The translations under genes and the position numbers were made by a program. Positions 1-8,185 of a DNA stretch of 64,000 nucleotides are shown here, one piece after another. Under the pieces are notes generated by a model, which searched no databases, was not told the DNA's origin, and worked only from the letters and a program-made list of their open reading frames with translations. The DNA comes from Methanoregulaceae archaeon UBA467 (GTDB lineage Archaea; Halobacteriota; Methanomicrobia; Methanomicrobiales; Methanospirillaceae), in assembly GCA_002503825.1 (NCBI GenBank), contig DASP01000017.1:1-64000 (forward strand). The letters run 5' to 3'. The first letter of the stretch is position 1. The number at the start of each line of letters is the position of its first letter.

Positions 1-49
1 CTGTCATAAAACAGCGTGTGTGGATGGGCTAAAAGAAGTTTACTGTAGA

Positions 50-68
50 TTCGAACACAATGTTCGAA
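50..68 (-). terminator. Perfect hairpin abutting the tRNA-Thr 3' end
   Basis: An 8-bp perfect inverted repeat (50-57 with 61-68) with a 3-nt loop starts at the base after the tRNA discriminator. On the minus strand it lies directly 3' of the tRNA, so it could end transcription or mark the 3' processing site. It is not followed by a strong T-run, so the terminator role is an inference. Confidence 0.35.
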
Positions 69-141
69 AGCATCAGCCGTGATTTGAACACGGGACCTGC
101 TGATTACAAGTCAGCCGCTCTGCCAACTAAGCCACTGAGGC
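69..141 (-). tRNA. tRNA-Thr (anticodon TGT)
   Basis: A full cloverleaf can be drawn on the minus strand. The anticodon arm is GCTGA-CTTGTAA-TCAGC with anticodon TGT, and the T arm is CCGTG-TTCAAAT-CACGG. The acceptor stem pairs six of seven positions, with a C3 x U70 mismatch. The discriminator is U and no CCA is encoded, as is common in archaea. Confidence 0.93.
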
Positions 142-190
142 GCCATATACTATTGACGTTCACAAATAAAAAAGATGGTGATTGACCGGA

Positions 191-484
191 TTAATCCCCC
201 GTATCCGGGCTCTCCCGGCCTTCATCGGGTGTGACACGCGGTCCTGCCTCCCAGGTTATTTCTCCTGCATAGCTGATCGTGATGATCCGGTGGTACGGGA
301 TCGGGGTAGTCCTTTCATCTGACTCGATCTCCATGTACATCGGGTCGAGGTCCCGGATCCTTTCTCCCCCGATGCAGGTCATGTCCCCGGGCGCACCGCG
401 GTTGACATAGCAGACCCGGACCAGTGCGAAGTCAAACGCGGTATCATGGTAATACCGTAAGAGAAGTTCGCGGGATCGAAGCAT
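191..484 (-). CDS. DUF504 / UPF0248 family protein
   Basis: A 97-residue small soluble protein. It resembles the DUF504 (UPF0248) family found in many archaea: an N-terminal helix (LRSRELLLRYYHD), a central beta-rich part, and the family-like core IPYHRIITISYAGEITWE near residues 62-79. The function of the family is unknown to me. The acidic C-terminal tail (DEGRESPDTGD) looks disordered. The gene lies alone between tRNA-Thr and the divergent lipoprotein gene, so its context is uninformative. The ATG at 484 is the only plausible start. Confidence 0.7.
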   Translation of the reverse strand: MLRSRELLLRYYHDTAFDFALVRVCYVNRGAPGDMTCIGGERIRDLDPMYMEIESDERTTPIPYHRIITISYAGEITWEAGPRVTPDEGRESPDTGD

Positions 485-624
485 GGATCACTGTTCCTTC
501 GTGACGATGGAGTGCAGATCCCCATAAATGTAGGGGAAGACAGGGTACCGGGCTCCCCTTACTATGAATACGTGCCTCACTGACGGAAAAACACTAATAC
601 CCGCCATTACCTGAGTAGTATACC

Positions 625-1239
625 ATGAGGTTTTCCGTCGTCATTCTGGTCATCCTTAGTATAAGTACACTTCTGCTGGCCGGGTGTACCGTTCATCCCG
701 GCGGGCCGCTCCCTGCATCTCCTCCTACGACATCCCCTGTACCGACTGCGATTACCACACCGGCAACACCCTCGCAACCGGTGACCGGCCCACCCCTCGT
801 AACCCCTGCAACCCCGGTATCAACCGGGTCTGTGACACCGCTCACGACACCGTTCCATGGCGGCCTTACCATCCAGGCGACACCGGAGAAATATTCCCCG
901 TTTATGTCGTCGACCGTCGGGATCCGGCTCACTCCCCACTATGACACTCCGGCGGCAGTAGTATACAACTGGACCACGAATTACGGGTATTTCCTGTCCT
1001 GGAACGCTACCGACGGGAAGGTCACACAATATAACCAGAGTATTGTGACCCCGGATCCCGAGATATACTGGTCGTATTCTCCCGACGATATGGGCAAGGA
1101 AAAGCCGCCCGTCACGATCCGCCTCCTGCTCCAGACCGAACGCCAAGTACATGGCGGTTCCGTGGGAAGGGGAACCATCGACTGGAAAGACATCCGTATC
1201 TCCTGGGAAGGGAACGATACCGCGGTCGCAGAGCTGTAA
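625..1239 (+). CDS. Putative lipoprotein with Thr/Pro-rich stalk
   Basis: A 204-residue exported protein. Residues 1-20 form a hydrophobic signal peptide ending in the lipobox LLAGC, with Cys21 as the probable lipidated residue. Residues about 25-75 are very rich in Thr, Pro and Ser, which suggests a flexible, possibly glycosylated stalk. The C-terminal part (about 78-204) looks like a compact beta-rich domain (for example YNWTTNYGYFLSWNATDGKV) whose family I do not recognise; it has a feel of Ig-like surface domains. It probably sits on the outer face of the cytoplasmic membrane. Upstream and downstream genes are unrelated. Confidence 0.65.
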   Translation: MRFSVVILVILSISTLLLAGCTVHPGGPLPASPPTTSPVPTAITTPATPSQPVTGPPLVTPATPVSTGSVTPLTTPFHGGLTIQATPEKYSPFMSSTVGIRLTPHYDTPAAVVYNWTTNYGYFLSWNATDGKVTQYNQSIVTPDPEIYWSYSPDDMGKEKPPVTIRLLLQTERQVHGGSVGRGTIDWKDIRISWEGNDTAVAEL

Positions 1240-1354
1240 AAGATCTCCTGGTACCGGGACTCCCCGGTCATAAACCCCTGTCATTTCATTTTTCCGTAGA
1301 CCCGCATGTGAAAATACATGCCTTAATAGCATTTTACAACCGATATTTTCTCAA

Positions 1355-2581
1355 ATGGCGCAGCTTACCGCTGATATCGGGGGCAGGCCGGGAATCGACT
1401 GCCGTGGCTTTTGCGAATACTGCTATTTTAAGCACGTAAAGGACACCGCCCCGTTCGGGTGCCGCTACTGCCCGCCGTTTCAGAAAGGGTGCGACTACTG
1501 CTCCCGGAGCGTGCGGGAATACTATTCGGGCTTCCGTCCGCTCCGCGATATCGCCGACGACGTGCTCGTCGCACTCCAGTCCGTGACCGGCGACGTCACC
1601 CGGGTCACCATCAGCGGAGGCGGCGACCCGAGCTGCTACCCGCAGTTCCGGGACCTCGTCGAGCTCCTTTCAAGCATCGAAGCGCCGCTCCACATCGGCT
1701 ACACGAGCGGGAAAGGCTTCGACGAACCGGAGATTGCAGACTTCCTCATCGACCACGGTCTCTCCGAGGTCTCGTTCACCATCTTTTCATCAAGCCCGAG
1801 GCTCAGGAAGCGCTACATGCATGACCCGACCCCGGAGGTCTCCTTAAAAGTCCTCGAGACGCTCTGCGGAAGCATCGACGTATACGGCGCAGCAGTCGTC
1901 CTCCCGGGAATCAACGACGGTGAACGGCTTATCGAGACCTGCCAGTGGCTCGAGGACCGCGGGGCGAAAGGCCTCATCCTCATGCGGTTTGCCAACAGCA
2001 CCGGGCAGGGCCTCATCCTTGGGAATGCCCCGGTCATCAGGAACCAGCGTGTCCAGACGACCGAAGAGTTCGCAGAGATGGTCACGGACTTAAACAGCAG
2101 GTTCTCGCTCAAGATCAGCGGGACACCCCTCTGGGACCCTGAGAACGGGTCCCCGTTTGCGATCCTCGATGAACCCGATCTCCTCGAAAAACTCCCCCGC
2201 ATCGAGCGTAAGGCAACGCTCCTCACCGGGAAGGTCGCCGCACCCTTCCTGAAAAGACTCGTTGACGCCTGCGGCGGGGGATGCAGTGTTGTCCCGGTCA
2301 ACAAGGATATTGCCTGCCTGATCACCATCGACGACCTAAAAGCCCTCGACCTCGCAAAGGTCGGCGAGGTCGTCATCATCCCGGGGAGGGCGTTCGTCCA
2401 CGACCGCGAGGCTGCAGACGTCCTCTCCCGTGACGGGGTCGAGCGGGAGGTCATCCGCGGCCCTGATACCCTCACCGCCGATGCCGAGACGAGCATGGGC
2501 ATGACAAAGCCAGAGGTACTCGCACTCGAGCTCGAGTCCTGCGCCGACCTGGTACGCACCATCAACAGGTACGGCATCTGA
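1355..2581 (+). CDS. mmp10: Methanogenesis marker 10: radical SAM, cobalamin-type McrA arginine methyltransferase
   Basis: A 408-residue radical SAM protein. The CxxxCxxC cluster motif (Cys16, Cys20, Cys23) is followed by a second cysteine set (Cys36, Cys39, Cys46, Cys49), the arrangement of methanogenesis marker protein 10. The SAM-binding GGGDPS motif follows near residue 90. In studied methanogens Mmp10 uses cobalamin and SAM to C-methylate an arginine near the active site of methyl-coenzyme M reductase; that role is family knowledge. The C-terminal 100 residues form the extra domain seen in the family. It appears monocistronic. The start ATG at 1355 has little room for a Shine-Dalgarno site, so the message may be leaderless. 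This gene is a strong marker that the host is a methanogen. Confidence 0.92.
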   Translation: MAQLTADIGGRPGIDCRGFCEYCYFKHVKDTAPFGCRYCPPFQKGCDYCSRSVREYYSGFRPLRDIADDVLVALQSVTGDVTRVTISGGGDPSCYPQFRDLVELLSSIEAPLHIGYTSGKGFDEPEIADFLIDHGLSEVSFTIFSSSPRLRKRYMHDPTPEVSLKVLETLCGSIDVYGAAVVLPGINDGERLIETCQWLEDRGAKGLILMRFANSTGQGLILGNAPVIRNQRVQTTEEFAEMVTDLNSRFSLKISGTPLWDPENGSPFAILDEPDLLEKLPRIERKATLLTGKVAAPFLKRLVDACGGGCSVVPVNKDIACLITIDDLKALDLAKVGEVVIIPGRAFVHDREAADVLSRDGVEREVIRGPDTLTADAETSMGMTKPEVLALELESCADLVRTINRYGI

Positions 2582-2645
2582 AGCCCAGTTCTCTTCCCTT
2601 TTTCCAGGGTTCTCCTGAGATAGGATTAATATCCGCCCTGACAAA

Positions 2646-2652
2646 TTATATG
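2646..2652 (+). promoter_or_regulatory. TATA box of the rps15 operon
   Basis: An A/T-rich box (TTATATG in an AAATTATATG context) lies about 25 nt before a likely start near 2672. That would place transcription start just before the structured leader of the rps15 operon. Confidence 0.45.
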
Positions 2653-2671
2653 AAGGCACTTTTTATCAAAA

Positions 2672-2774
2672 GGTGCTGGCAGATGTAAGTCCGACGTGCC
2701 GAAGGCACGGCCTGCATTACAGGCTAGGGATTACAGGGAGTCAGCAGAATCAGCGACTCTTTTCGGATTTACAT
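2672..2774 (+). ncRNA. Structured 5' leader RNA before rps15 (possible S15 autoregulatory element)
   Basis: A closing helix of 12 bp (2683-2694 with 2763-2774, one G-U pair) encloses three hairpins. The first is 2695-2709 (6 bp, GAA loop). The second is 2710-2724 (5 bp, 5-nt loop). The third is 2738-2759 (5 bp, then a bulged A and 2 more bp). This makes a four-way junction. The closing helix ends 10 nt before the GGAGGTGA ribosome-binding site at 2785 of rps15. Bacterial S15 is known to repress its own translation by binding leader structures that resemble its 16S site, so a similar role here is a reasonable inference. A separate H/ACA-type or tRNA-like RNA is less likely, because I could not fit the required boxes or arm spacing. 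Confidence 0.55.
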
Positions 2775-2796
2775 AGATATTTATGGAGGTGAATTT

Positions 2797-3255
2797 ATGG
2801 CACGAATGCATGCACGCCGCAGGGGCGATTCCGGTTCAGTACGGCCATACCGTAAGGAAAACCCGGAATGGGCCAATGCCGACGTGGCGGCGATTGAGAA
2901 GATCATCGTCGATTTGAAAAAGGAAGGAGTCTCTACCAGCCGTATCGGCCTTATCCTGAGAGACAAGCACGGAGTACCGGACGTCAAGCTTGCGACAGGC
3001 AAACGTATCGGGGAGATCTTAAAAGAGCAGGGCATGGAGCCCGATATCCCTGAAGACTTAAGAAACCTGATCGAGAAGGCGCTCGGGCTGCGGAAGCACC
3101 TGGTCGAGAACAAGAACGATCTGCACAACAAGAGGCAGCTGCAGCTGACCGAGTCAAAAGTCAGGCGACTGGTACGGTATTATACCGGTAACGGCAGGAT
3201 GCCAAAGGGCTGGACCTACAAGCCGGAGACCGCAGAGATCATCCTCTCCAGATGA
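2797..3255 (+). CDS. rps15: 30S ribosomal protein S15 (archaeal S13e-type length)
   Basis: A 152-residue ribosomal protein of the small-subunit platform, binding 16S rRNA. It has the long archaeal/eukaryotic N-terminal extension that starts MARMHARRRG, followed by the S15 core (for example LRKHLVENKNDLHNKRQLQL near residues 105-125). A strong Shine-Dalgarno site GGAGGTGA (2785-2792) supports the ATG at 2797. It is the first gene of a tight operon with recJ-like, pcc1, serS and rps3ae, a common archaeal gene order. The structured leader just upstream suggests translational feedback. Confidence 0.96.
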   Translation: MARMHARRRGDSGSVRPYRKENPEWANADVAAIEKIIVDLKKEGVSTSRIGLILRDKHGVPDVKLATGKRIGEILKEQGMEPDIPEDLRNLIEKALGLRKHLVENKNDLHNKRQLQLTESKVRRLVRYYTGNGRMPKGWTYKPETAEIILSR

Positions 3256-3258
3256 TGC

Positions 3259-4476
3259 ATGTCCATTGAAGAAGCCGCCGAACAGGTCGCAGAACACCTG
3301 CTGCGCCAGGAGTTTGTAGAGGTCTATGCCCATCACGATGCAGACGGCATCGCGGCGGGCTCACTCCTCTGTATGGCCATGATGCGCCGGAACATCAGGT
3401 TCCGCCTTCGTGTCCTGCCGAGGATCAGCCCTGCAAATATATCAACCGGCCAGGGCACGCTGCTCTGTGACTTCGGTTCGGGCCTGGAAGACCTCCCCGA
3501 TGACGTGATGGTGGTGGATCACCACCACCCCCACTTCAGCGGAGGCCTTCACGTGAATCCACGTCTCGCAGGCATCGATGGCGACAGGGAACTGTCCGCA
3601 TCAGGCACCGCATACATCCTCGCCCAGAAACTGGGCGATAACCGCGACCTGGCAGGTCTTGCCATGCTCGGCATCATCGGTGACGGGCAGGATCTTGCCG
3701 GTAAAAACCTTGATATCTTTAATGACGCAGTCGCTGAAGGGATCATCACGACCGGACGCGGGCTCCGTATTATCGGCAGGGACGACCATGAGCGGCTGCT
3801 CATGTCAATCAATCCCTACCTGCACCAGATCAGCGGTGACGAGATGGCAGTGGCGGATTTGATCGACAGTTCCATGGCAGAAGACGGAATCGCACTCGAT
3901 AAACTCCTCTCCCTCACTGTACTCAGGATAAGCCCGTATGCCACACAGCCGGCGATGCAGGGGCTTTACGGAGACCTCTTCTCGCTTGAACGGGAAGTCA
4001 TCGTTGACGGCCACACCATGGCTGCCGTGGTCGATGCCTGTGGCAAATCAGGCCGTACTGGTCTGGCGGTCTCGCTCTGCCTTCGGGCAACAGAGGGTAT
4101 CGACGAGGCATTCGAGCTGACCAGGCAGCACCGCATGAACGTGATCGATGCACTCAGGGCTGCCTGCCAGAGCAGGGACGAGTCAGGGTTTTACGAGGTT
4201 GGCGACACACGGGTTGCGAGCGACGTCGCAGACGTCCTGGTACGCGACTGTGCCGGCACAGGTCCGGTGTTCGTGGTTGCACGGGCCGGGGACCTCTGCC
4301 ATATCTCGGCACGGTGCCCGGAAGGCCTCGACTTCGATATCGGGACTGCGGTAAGGGAGGCGGCACTCCAGTGCGACGGCTTCGGAGGAGGACACCACAG
4401 ACGGGCAGGTGCAACCATCAATTGTGCAAGGCTGGACACGTTCCGGGGGCACATTGCAGGAGTGATGGCGCAGTGA
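3259..4476 (+). CDS. DHH-family RecJ-like / GAN-type exonuclease
   Basis: A 405-residue DHH phosphoesterase. The N-terminal motif HHDADG and the later VDHHHP motif (about residue 78) are metal-binding motifs of the DHH superfamily. The C-terminal DHHA1 part carries GFGGGHHRRAGA near residue 370. Archaeal members of this group include GAN, a replisome-associated 5'-3' nuclease that binds GINS, and RecJ-like proteins acting on single-stranded DNA or RNA; which of these applies cannot be decided by eye. The ATG lies 3 nt after the rps15 stop codon. The position between rps15 and pcc1 is conserved in many euryarchaea and suggests co-expression with translation genes. Confidence 0.85.
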   Translation: MSIEEAAEQVAEHLLRQEFVEVYAHHDADGIAAGSLLCMAMMRRNIRFRLRVLPRISPANISTGQGTLLCDFGSGLEDLPDDVMVVDHHHPHFSGGLHVNPRLAGIDGDRELSASGTAYILAQKLGDNRDLAGLAMLGIIGDGQDLAGKNLDIFNDAVAEGIITTGRGLRIIGRDDHERLLMSINPYLHQISGDEMAVADLIDSSMAEDGIALDKLLSLTVLRISPYATQPAMQGLYGDLFSLEREVIVDGHTMAAVVDACGKSGRTGLAVSLCLRATEGIDEAFELTRQHRMNVIDALRAACQSRDESGFYEVGDTRVASDVADVLVRDCAGTGPVFVVARAGDLCHISARCPEGLDFDIGTAVREAALQCDGFGGGHHRRAGATINCARLDTFRGHIAGVMAQ

Positions 4477-4697
4477 TTGGAATTGAAGGGGTGATTACCA
4501 CCACGCACCCGCACGCAGACTGCGTTGCGGGCGCAATACGGCCGGATAACCTCTCTTCGATGACAACAACCGCTCAGGGCGGCTGCGTGGTCACACGGGT
4601 AAACGGCCACCAGCTCAGGTCTGTGATAGCATCAGTGGATGATTATCTGATGAATCTGACAATTGCGGAGGAGATATGTGGCTGCATTTTAGAATGA
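4473..4697 (+). CDS. pcc1: KEOPS complex subunit Pcc1
   Basis: A 74-residue protein starting with GTG at 4473, four bases before the end of the recJ-like gene, so the two are translationally coupled. The sequence starts IGIEGVITTTHPHA and contains NLSSM, then VNGHQLRSVIASVDDYLMN, which fits the Pcc1 fold. Pcc1 is the dimerising subunit of KEOPS, which makes the t6A modification of ANN-decoding tRNAs with Kae1 and Bud32. The stop TGA overlaps the ATG of serS (ATGA). No other in-frame start fits the family length. Confidence 0.8.
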   Translation: MIGIEGVITTTHPHADCVAGAIRPDNLSSMTTTAQGGCVVTRVNGHQLRSVIASVDDYLMNLTIAEEICGCILE

Positions 4698-6205
4698 AAA
4701 CAGAACTGCAGTTCAGTTCAGAGTTTTCAGTCGAGGCAGAAGAGGCCTTTTTAAAGGCTATCGAAGACTCAAAGCCACTATTCATGAAAGGTGTACCAAA
4801 GGATGCTGATCCGGGAGATGCCGGTCATATCGAGGGAACTCCCCTGATTGAAGGGAACCGTGTCGAACTGGAATTTGCCAGCGGCACGTATACCCGCGTC
4901 CATGATGCACTTTTCAGGTTCAGGAAGCAGATCCCGGCATACCTTGGAAAGCACCGTCTTGGACTGAGAGAGATTTCGGTCCTTGACTATGTCATCACGA
5001 TGAAGGGGGAATTCCCTGAAGGGGTTCATATCCCGAATCTCCCCTTCATTACGGAATCCTCGATCGATGGCGATACCCTCACCTTAAAGCTGAACGTGAC
5101 CGCTTCAGACCTTGAAAACAAGGTCCCGGACCGGCTGGTGAAGCTGATCGAGGAAAAAGTCCAGGCTGCAGGGTACGGGGGAAAGAGCGAACACTGGGAC
5201 CTTGTCTTCGAGAGCGGGAAAAAGGCCCGGTTCTTTGAGGGTGACCCCACCGAGGAGATGATCAGGCGGGGCTGGATCAGGCACGCCCTCTCCAGGGGAC
5301 AGTGGATCCACGGGCCCCAGTCGGTACAGCTCTTCAGGGCGTTCGAGCAGATAGTGATCGAAAATATCATCGAACCGCTTGGCTTTACCGAGATGATCTT
5401 TCCAAAGCTCGTCCCGTGGGACGTCTGGAAAAAATCAGGGCACGCAAAGGGGGTCTATCCCGAGATCTACTATGTATGCACCCCTAAAACACGCGATCCC
5501 GCCTACTGGGAAGACATCGGCGATTACTTCAAGGTGACCGGCGAGGTCTGGGTAGACGAGATAAGAAAGAGGGTCGACGGCCCGATCGGCGGGCTCTGTT
5601 ATGCACAGTGCCCGTCGTTCTGGCCATTTATCCAGGGCGAGACCGTTGCAAACGACTGCATGCCCATCCGGATATTCGACCGCAGCGGGACATCGCACCG
5701 CTACGAGAGCGGGGGCATTCATGGGATCGAACGTGTGGACGAGTTTCACCGTATCGAGATCCTCTGGCTTGGGACGCCGGAACACACTGTAGATATTGCA
5801 GACCGGCTGCACGAGGTATACCGCCATGTGTTTGAGGATATCCTTGAACTGGAATGGCGCTGTGCCCGCGTGACACCGTGGTTCATGGCCCAGGAGGGCA
5901 TGATCGACACCGGTGCAGGCTGCGGGTGTGGCGAGCGGATCGGAACCACCGATTACGAGGCGTACCTGCCATACAGTGACAGCTGGCTGGAATTCCAGAA
6001 TGTGAGCATCAACGGGGACAAGTACCCCAAAGGATTCAATGTAAAAATTCAGAGCGGCGCCGACTGCTGGTCAGGATGTTCAGGCATAGGGCTGGAGCGC
6101 TGGACTGCGGCGTTCCTTGCACAGAAAGGCCTTGACAACGGCAACTGGCCGGAAGGCGTGGCAAAGATTGTCGGCGAACCAAAGGAACTGTTCAGGTTCC
6201 TCTGA
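4694..6205 (+). CDS. serS: Seryl-tRNA synthetase, methanogen-type (type 2)
   Basis: A 503-residue class II synthetase charging tRNA-Ser. The N-terminal domain (1-165) is unlike that of bacterial SerRS and matches the rare methanogen type. The catalytic core carries conserved cysteines (CYAQCPSFWPF near 306, CWSGCSGIGLERW near 460) that, with a Glu, bind a catalytic zinc in the M. barkeri enzyme. I prefer the ATG at 4694, overlapping the pcc1 stop as ATGA, over an in-frame ATG six codons earlier, because the shorter product matches family N-termini. Confidence 0.95.
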   Translation: MKTELQFSSEFSVEAEEAFLKAIEDSKPLFMKGVPKDADPGDAGHIEGTPLIEGNRVELEFASGTYTRVHDALFRFRKQIPAYLGKHRLGLREISVLDYVITMKGEFPEGVHIPNLPFITESSIDGDTLTLKLNVTASDLENKVPDRLVKLIEEKVQAAGYGGKSEHWDLVFESGKKARFFEGDPTEEMIRRGWIRHALSRGQWIHGPQSVQLFRAFEQIVIENIIEPLGFTEMIFPKLVPWDVWKKSGHAKGVYPEIYYVCTPKTRDPAYWEDIGDYFKVTGEVWVDEIRKRVDGPIGGLCYAQCPSFWPFIQGETVANDCMPIRIFDRSGTSHRYESGGIHGIERVDEFHRIEILWLGTPEHTVDIADRLHEVYRHVFEDILELEWRCARVTPWFMAQEGMIDTGAGCGCGERIGTTDYEAYLPYSDSWLEFQNVSINGDKYPKGFNVKIQSGADCWSGCSGIGLERWTAAFLAQKGLDNGNWPEGVAKIVGEPKELFRFL

Positions 6206-6214
6206 GGTGATATT

Positions 6215-6808
6215 ATGGCAAGAAAGAAACAGGTTGGACGAAGAGTCGAAGGCTGGAAAGCCAAGAGCTGGTATAAGGTATATACACCTGAAAACCTTGG
6301 CAAGGCGTACCTTGGCGATACAATTGCCAACGACGCGGAAAGTGTGGTCGGACGCGTTATGCAGACCACACTCGGTGAGATTTTGAATGATTATTCACGG
6401 CAGAACGTGAAGATGAAGTTCCGTATCGCGGAAGTGGCCGGGGACTCGGCATATACCGAGTTTATCGGGCACGAACTTACCCGTGATTACCTGCGGTCGC
6501 TCGTAAAGCGCCGTACTTCAAGGATTGACAGCCACATACCGATCACGACAAAGGACGGCAAGAAGGTCGAGCTGACGGTTGTGTGCTACACTCTTTCACG
6601 GGCGAACCTAAGCCAGGTGCACACAATCCGGGGAATCATTACCCAGAAAGTGCTGGCACAGGCGACCGGAGGAGACCTCGCAGCCCTGTTAAACGGGATT
6701 ATTACCGGAGAGATCTCAAAAGAGCTCTTCAAGGAGTTAAAACTGGTATTTCCCATCCGGCGCGTGGAAGTCATCAAGTCAAAAGTTGAAGTACCACGGC
6801 ACGTATAA
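6215..6808 (+). CDS. rps3ae: 30S ribosomal protein S3Ae (eS1)
   Basis: A 197-residue small-subunit protein. It begins MARKKQVGRRVEGWKAKSWY and contains the family core VGRVMQTTLGEIL and a later HTIRGIITQKVLA segment. It closes the rps15 operon, starting 9 nt after serS with a GAGGTGAT ribosome-binding site. The T-run at 6861-6867 lies 50 nt downstream. Confidence 0.95.
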   Translation: MARKKQVGRRVEGWKAKSWYKVYTPENLGKAYLGDTIANDAESVVGRVMQTTLGEILNDYSRQNVKMKFRIAEVAGDSAYTEFIGHELTRDYLRSLVKRRTSRIDSHIPITTKDGKKVELTVVCYTLSRANLSQVHTIRGIITQKVLAQATGGDLAALLNGIITGEISKELFKELKLVFPIRRVEVIKSKVEVPRHV

Positions 6809-6860
6809 GTTACGAACAAACCCGTATGCCGGAAAAACGGCAGTATCAAGGGTATCTCCC

Positions 6861-6867
6861 TTTTTTT
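6861..6867 (+). terminator. T7 run, likely terminator of the rps15-rps3ae operon
   Basis: A run of seven T on the coding strand 53 nt after the rps3ae stop. Archaeal RNA polymerase terminates at short U-runs without needing a hairpin, so the site is plausible. Confidence 0.45.
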
Positions 6868-6942
6868 AACTGTTCAATTTACGGATGCTTCATCGAAAAA
6901 ATTGGTGAAACATAATTATCCCTGGCACCCATCCTTTCTCAG

Positions 6943-8178
6943 ATGACTGCTCATAAAGTCCTGCTGCTGGTGCTCGACGGGATTTCAGACAGGCCCTGTG
7001 CCGTGCTCGGGGGCCTCACCCCGCTCCAGGCGGCACACACCCCTGTACTTGACTCCCTCGCGAATGAGGGGGCATGCGGGATCATGGATATCATCAGCCC
7101 GGGCATCCGCCCGGGATCAGATACCGCCCATTTAAGCCTCCTCGGGTACCCGCCTGAAAAATACTATACCGGCCGGGGCCCGCTCGAAGCCGAGGGAACA
7201 GGGATACACATGGAGCCCGGCATGATCGGATTCAGGTGCAACTATGCAACCATCGATAAGAACGGCCGTGTGACAGACCGCCGTGCAGGGCGAATCCACT
7301 CGACAGACGCCCTTTCGCAGGCGATCCAGGAAAATGTGGACCTCTCGGGCCTGGGTGTAACGTTCACGTTCAGTTCCGGTGCCGGACACCGGGCAGCGCT
7401 TGCATTCAGGGGGGAGGGTCTTGGCTGTGGTGTATCATCAAATGATCCGAAAATTGACGGCGTGCCCCCGCTCACCTTCCGGAGTCTCCGGAACACCGCG
7501 GGTGACGAGAAAACTGCCTGCGCACTGAATGAATTTGTACGGCAGTCCACTGAAATTCTCATGGAGCATCCCATGAACCTGCAGCGGATACAATCCGGGC
7601 TCCCGCCTGCAAACGTCGTACTCATCAGGGGAGCAGGAGAAATGGGCCATTTCGAACCCTTTGAACAGAAATACGGCCTGAAAGGCAGTGTCATATCGGC
7701 AGCGACCCTTATTACCGGCATCGGCATGGTAGTCGGCCTCTCCCATGTCCCGGTCAGCGGTGCGACGGGATCGGCAGATACCAATTTAGACGGGAAGATA
7801 AAAGCTGTATTTAACGAATTCAGGACGAAAGACTTTGTATTGCTGAACATCAAGGGCGCAGATGAAGCCGGTCATGACGGCCTTGCGGTCCGGAAAAAGG
7901 ACTTTATCGAAAGGATCGACGCCTCGCTCGCCCCGATCAGAGACCTTGAAGACTGCCTGGTGGTAATCTGTGCCGACCACAGCACGCCCTGTTCGATAAA
8001 GGACCATAGTGCCGACCCGGTACCGCTTGTCATCCGCGGAGACGGTGTAAGGGTGGATGATGTGTCCGCATTTGATGAATTATCCTGTGCAAAAGGCTCG
8101 CTTCACAGGATAAACGGCGGGTCGCTGATGCCGATCATACTCGACCTGATCAACCGGACACATAAATACGGGGCGTGA
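6943..8178 (+). CDS. apgM: Archaeal-type cofactor-independent phosphoglycerate mutase
   Basis: A 411-residue alkaline-phosphatase-superfamily enzyme interconverting 2- and 3-phosphoglycerate in glycolysis and gluconeogenesis. The N-terminal VLLLVLDGISDRP carries the metal-binding Asp, and PGSDTAHLSLLGY near residue 55 holds the nucleophilic Ser. Near the C-terminus come the metal-ligand motifs DEAGHDG and CADHSTPC. The length fits the archaeal ApgM family (about 400), shorter than the bacterial iPGM. A methyltransferase-like gene starts 7 nt downstream and is probably co-transcribed. Confidence 0.93.
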   Translation: MTAHKVLLLVLDGISDRPCAVLGGLTPLQAAHTPVLDSLANEGACGIMDIISPGIRPGSDTAHLSLLGYPPEKYYTGRGPLEAEGTGIHMEPGMIGFRCNYATIDKNGRVTDRRAGRIHSTDALSQAIQENVDLSGLGVTFTFSSGAGHRAALAFRGEGLGCGVSSNDPKIDGVPPLTFRSLRNTAGDEKTACALNEFVRQSTEILMEHPMNLQRIQSGLPPANVVLIRGAGEMGHFEPFEQKYGLKGSVISAATLITGIGMVVGLSHVPVSGATGSADTNLDGKIKAVFNEFRTKDFVLLNIKGADEAGHDGLAVRKKDFIERIDASLAPIRDLEDCLVVICADHSTPCSIKDHSADPVPLVIRGDGVRVDDVSAFDELSCAKGSLHRINGGSLMPIILDLINRTHKYGA

Positions 8179-8185
8179 GGGAACA

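Noticed and set aside
1813..2577. A 254-codon minus-strand open frame
   Set aside because: Antisense to mmp10; Ser/Arg-rich shadow.
2683..2774. The rps15 leader as an H/ACA, C/D or tRNA-like gene
   Set aside because: No kink-turn plus ACA box, no C/D boxes, and arm spacing does not fit a tRNA; the helices adjoin the rps15 ribosome-binding site instead.
7242..7853. A 203-codon minus-strand open frame
   Set aside because: Antisense to apgM, no family features.
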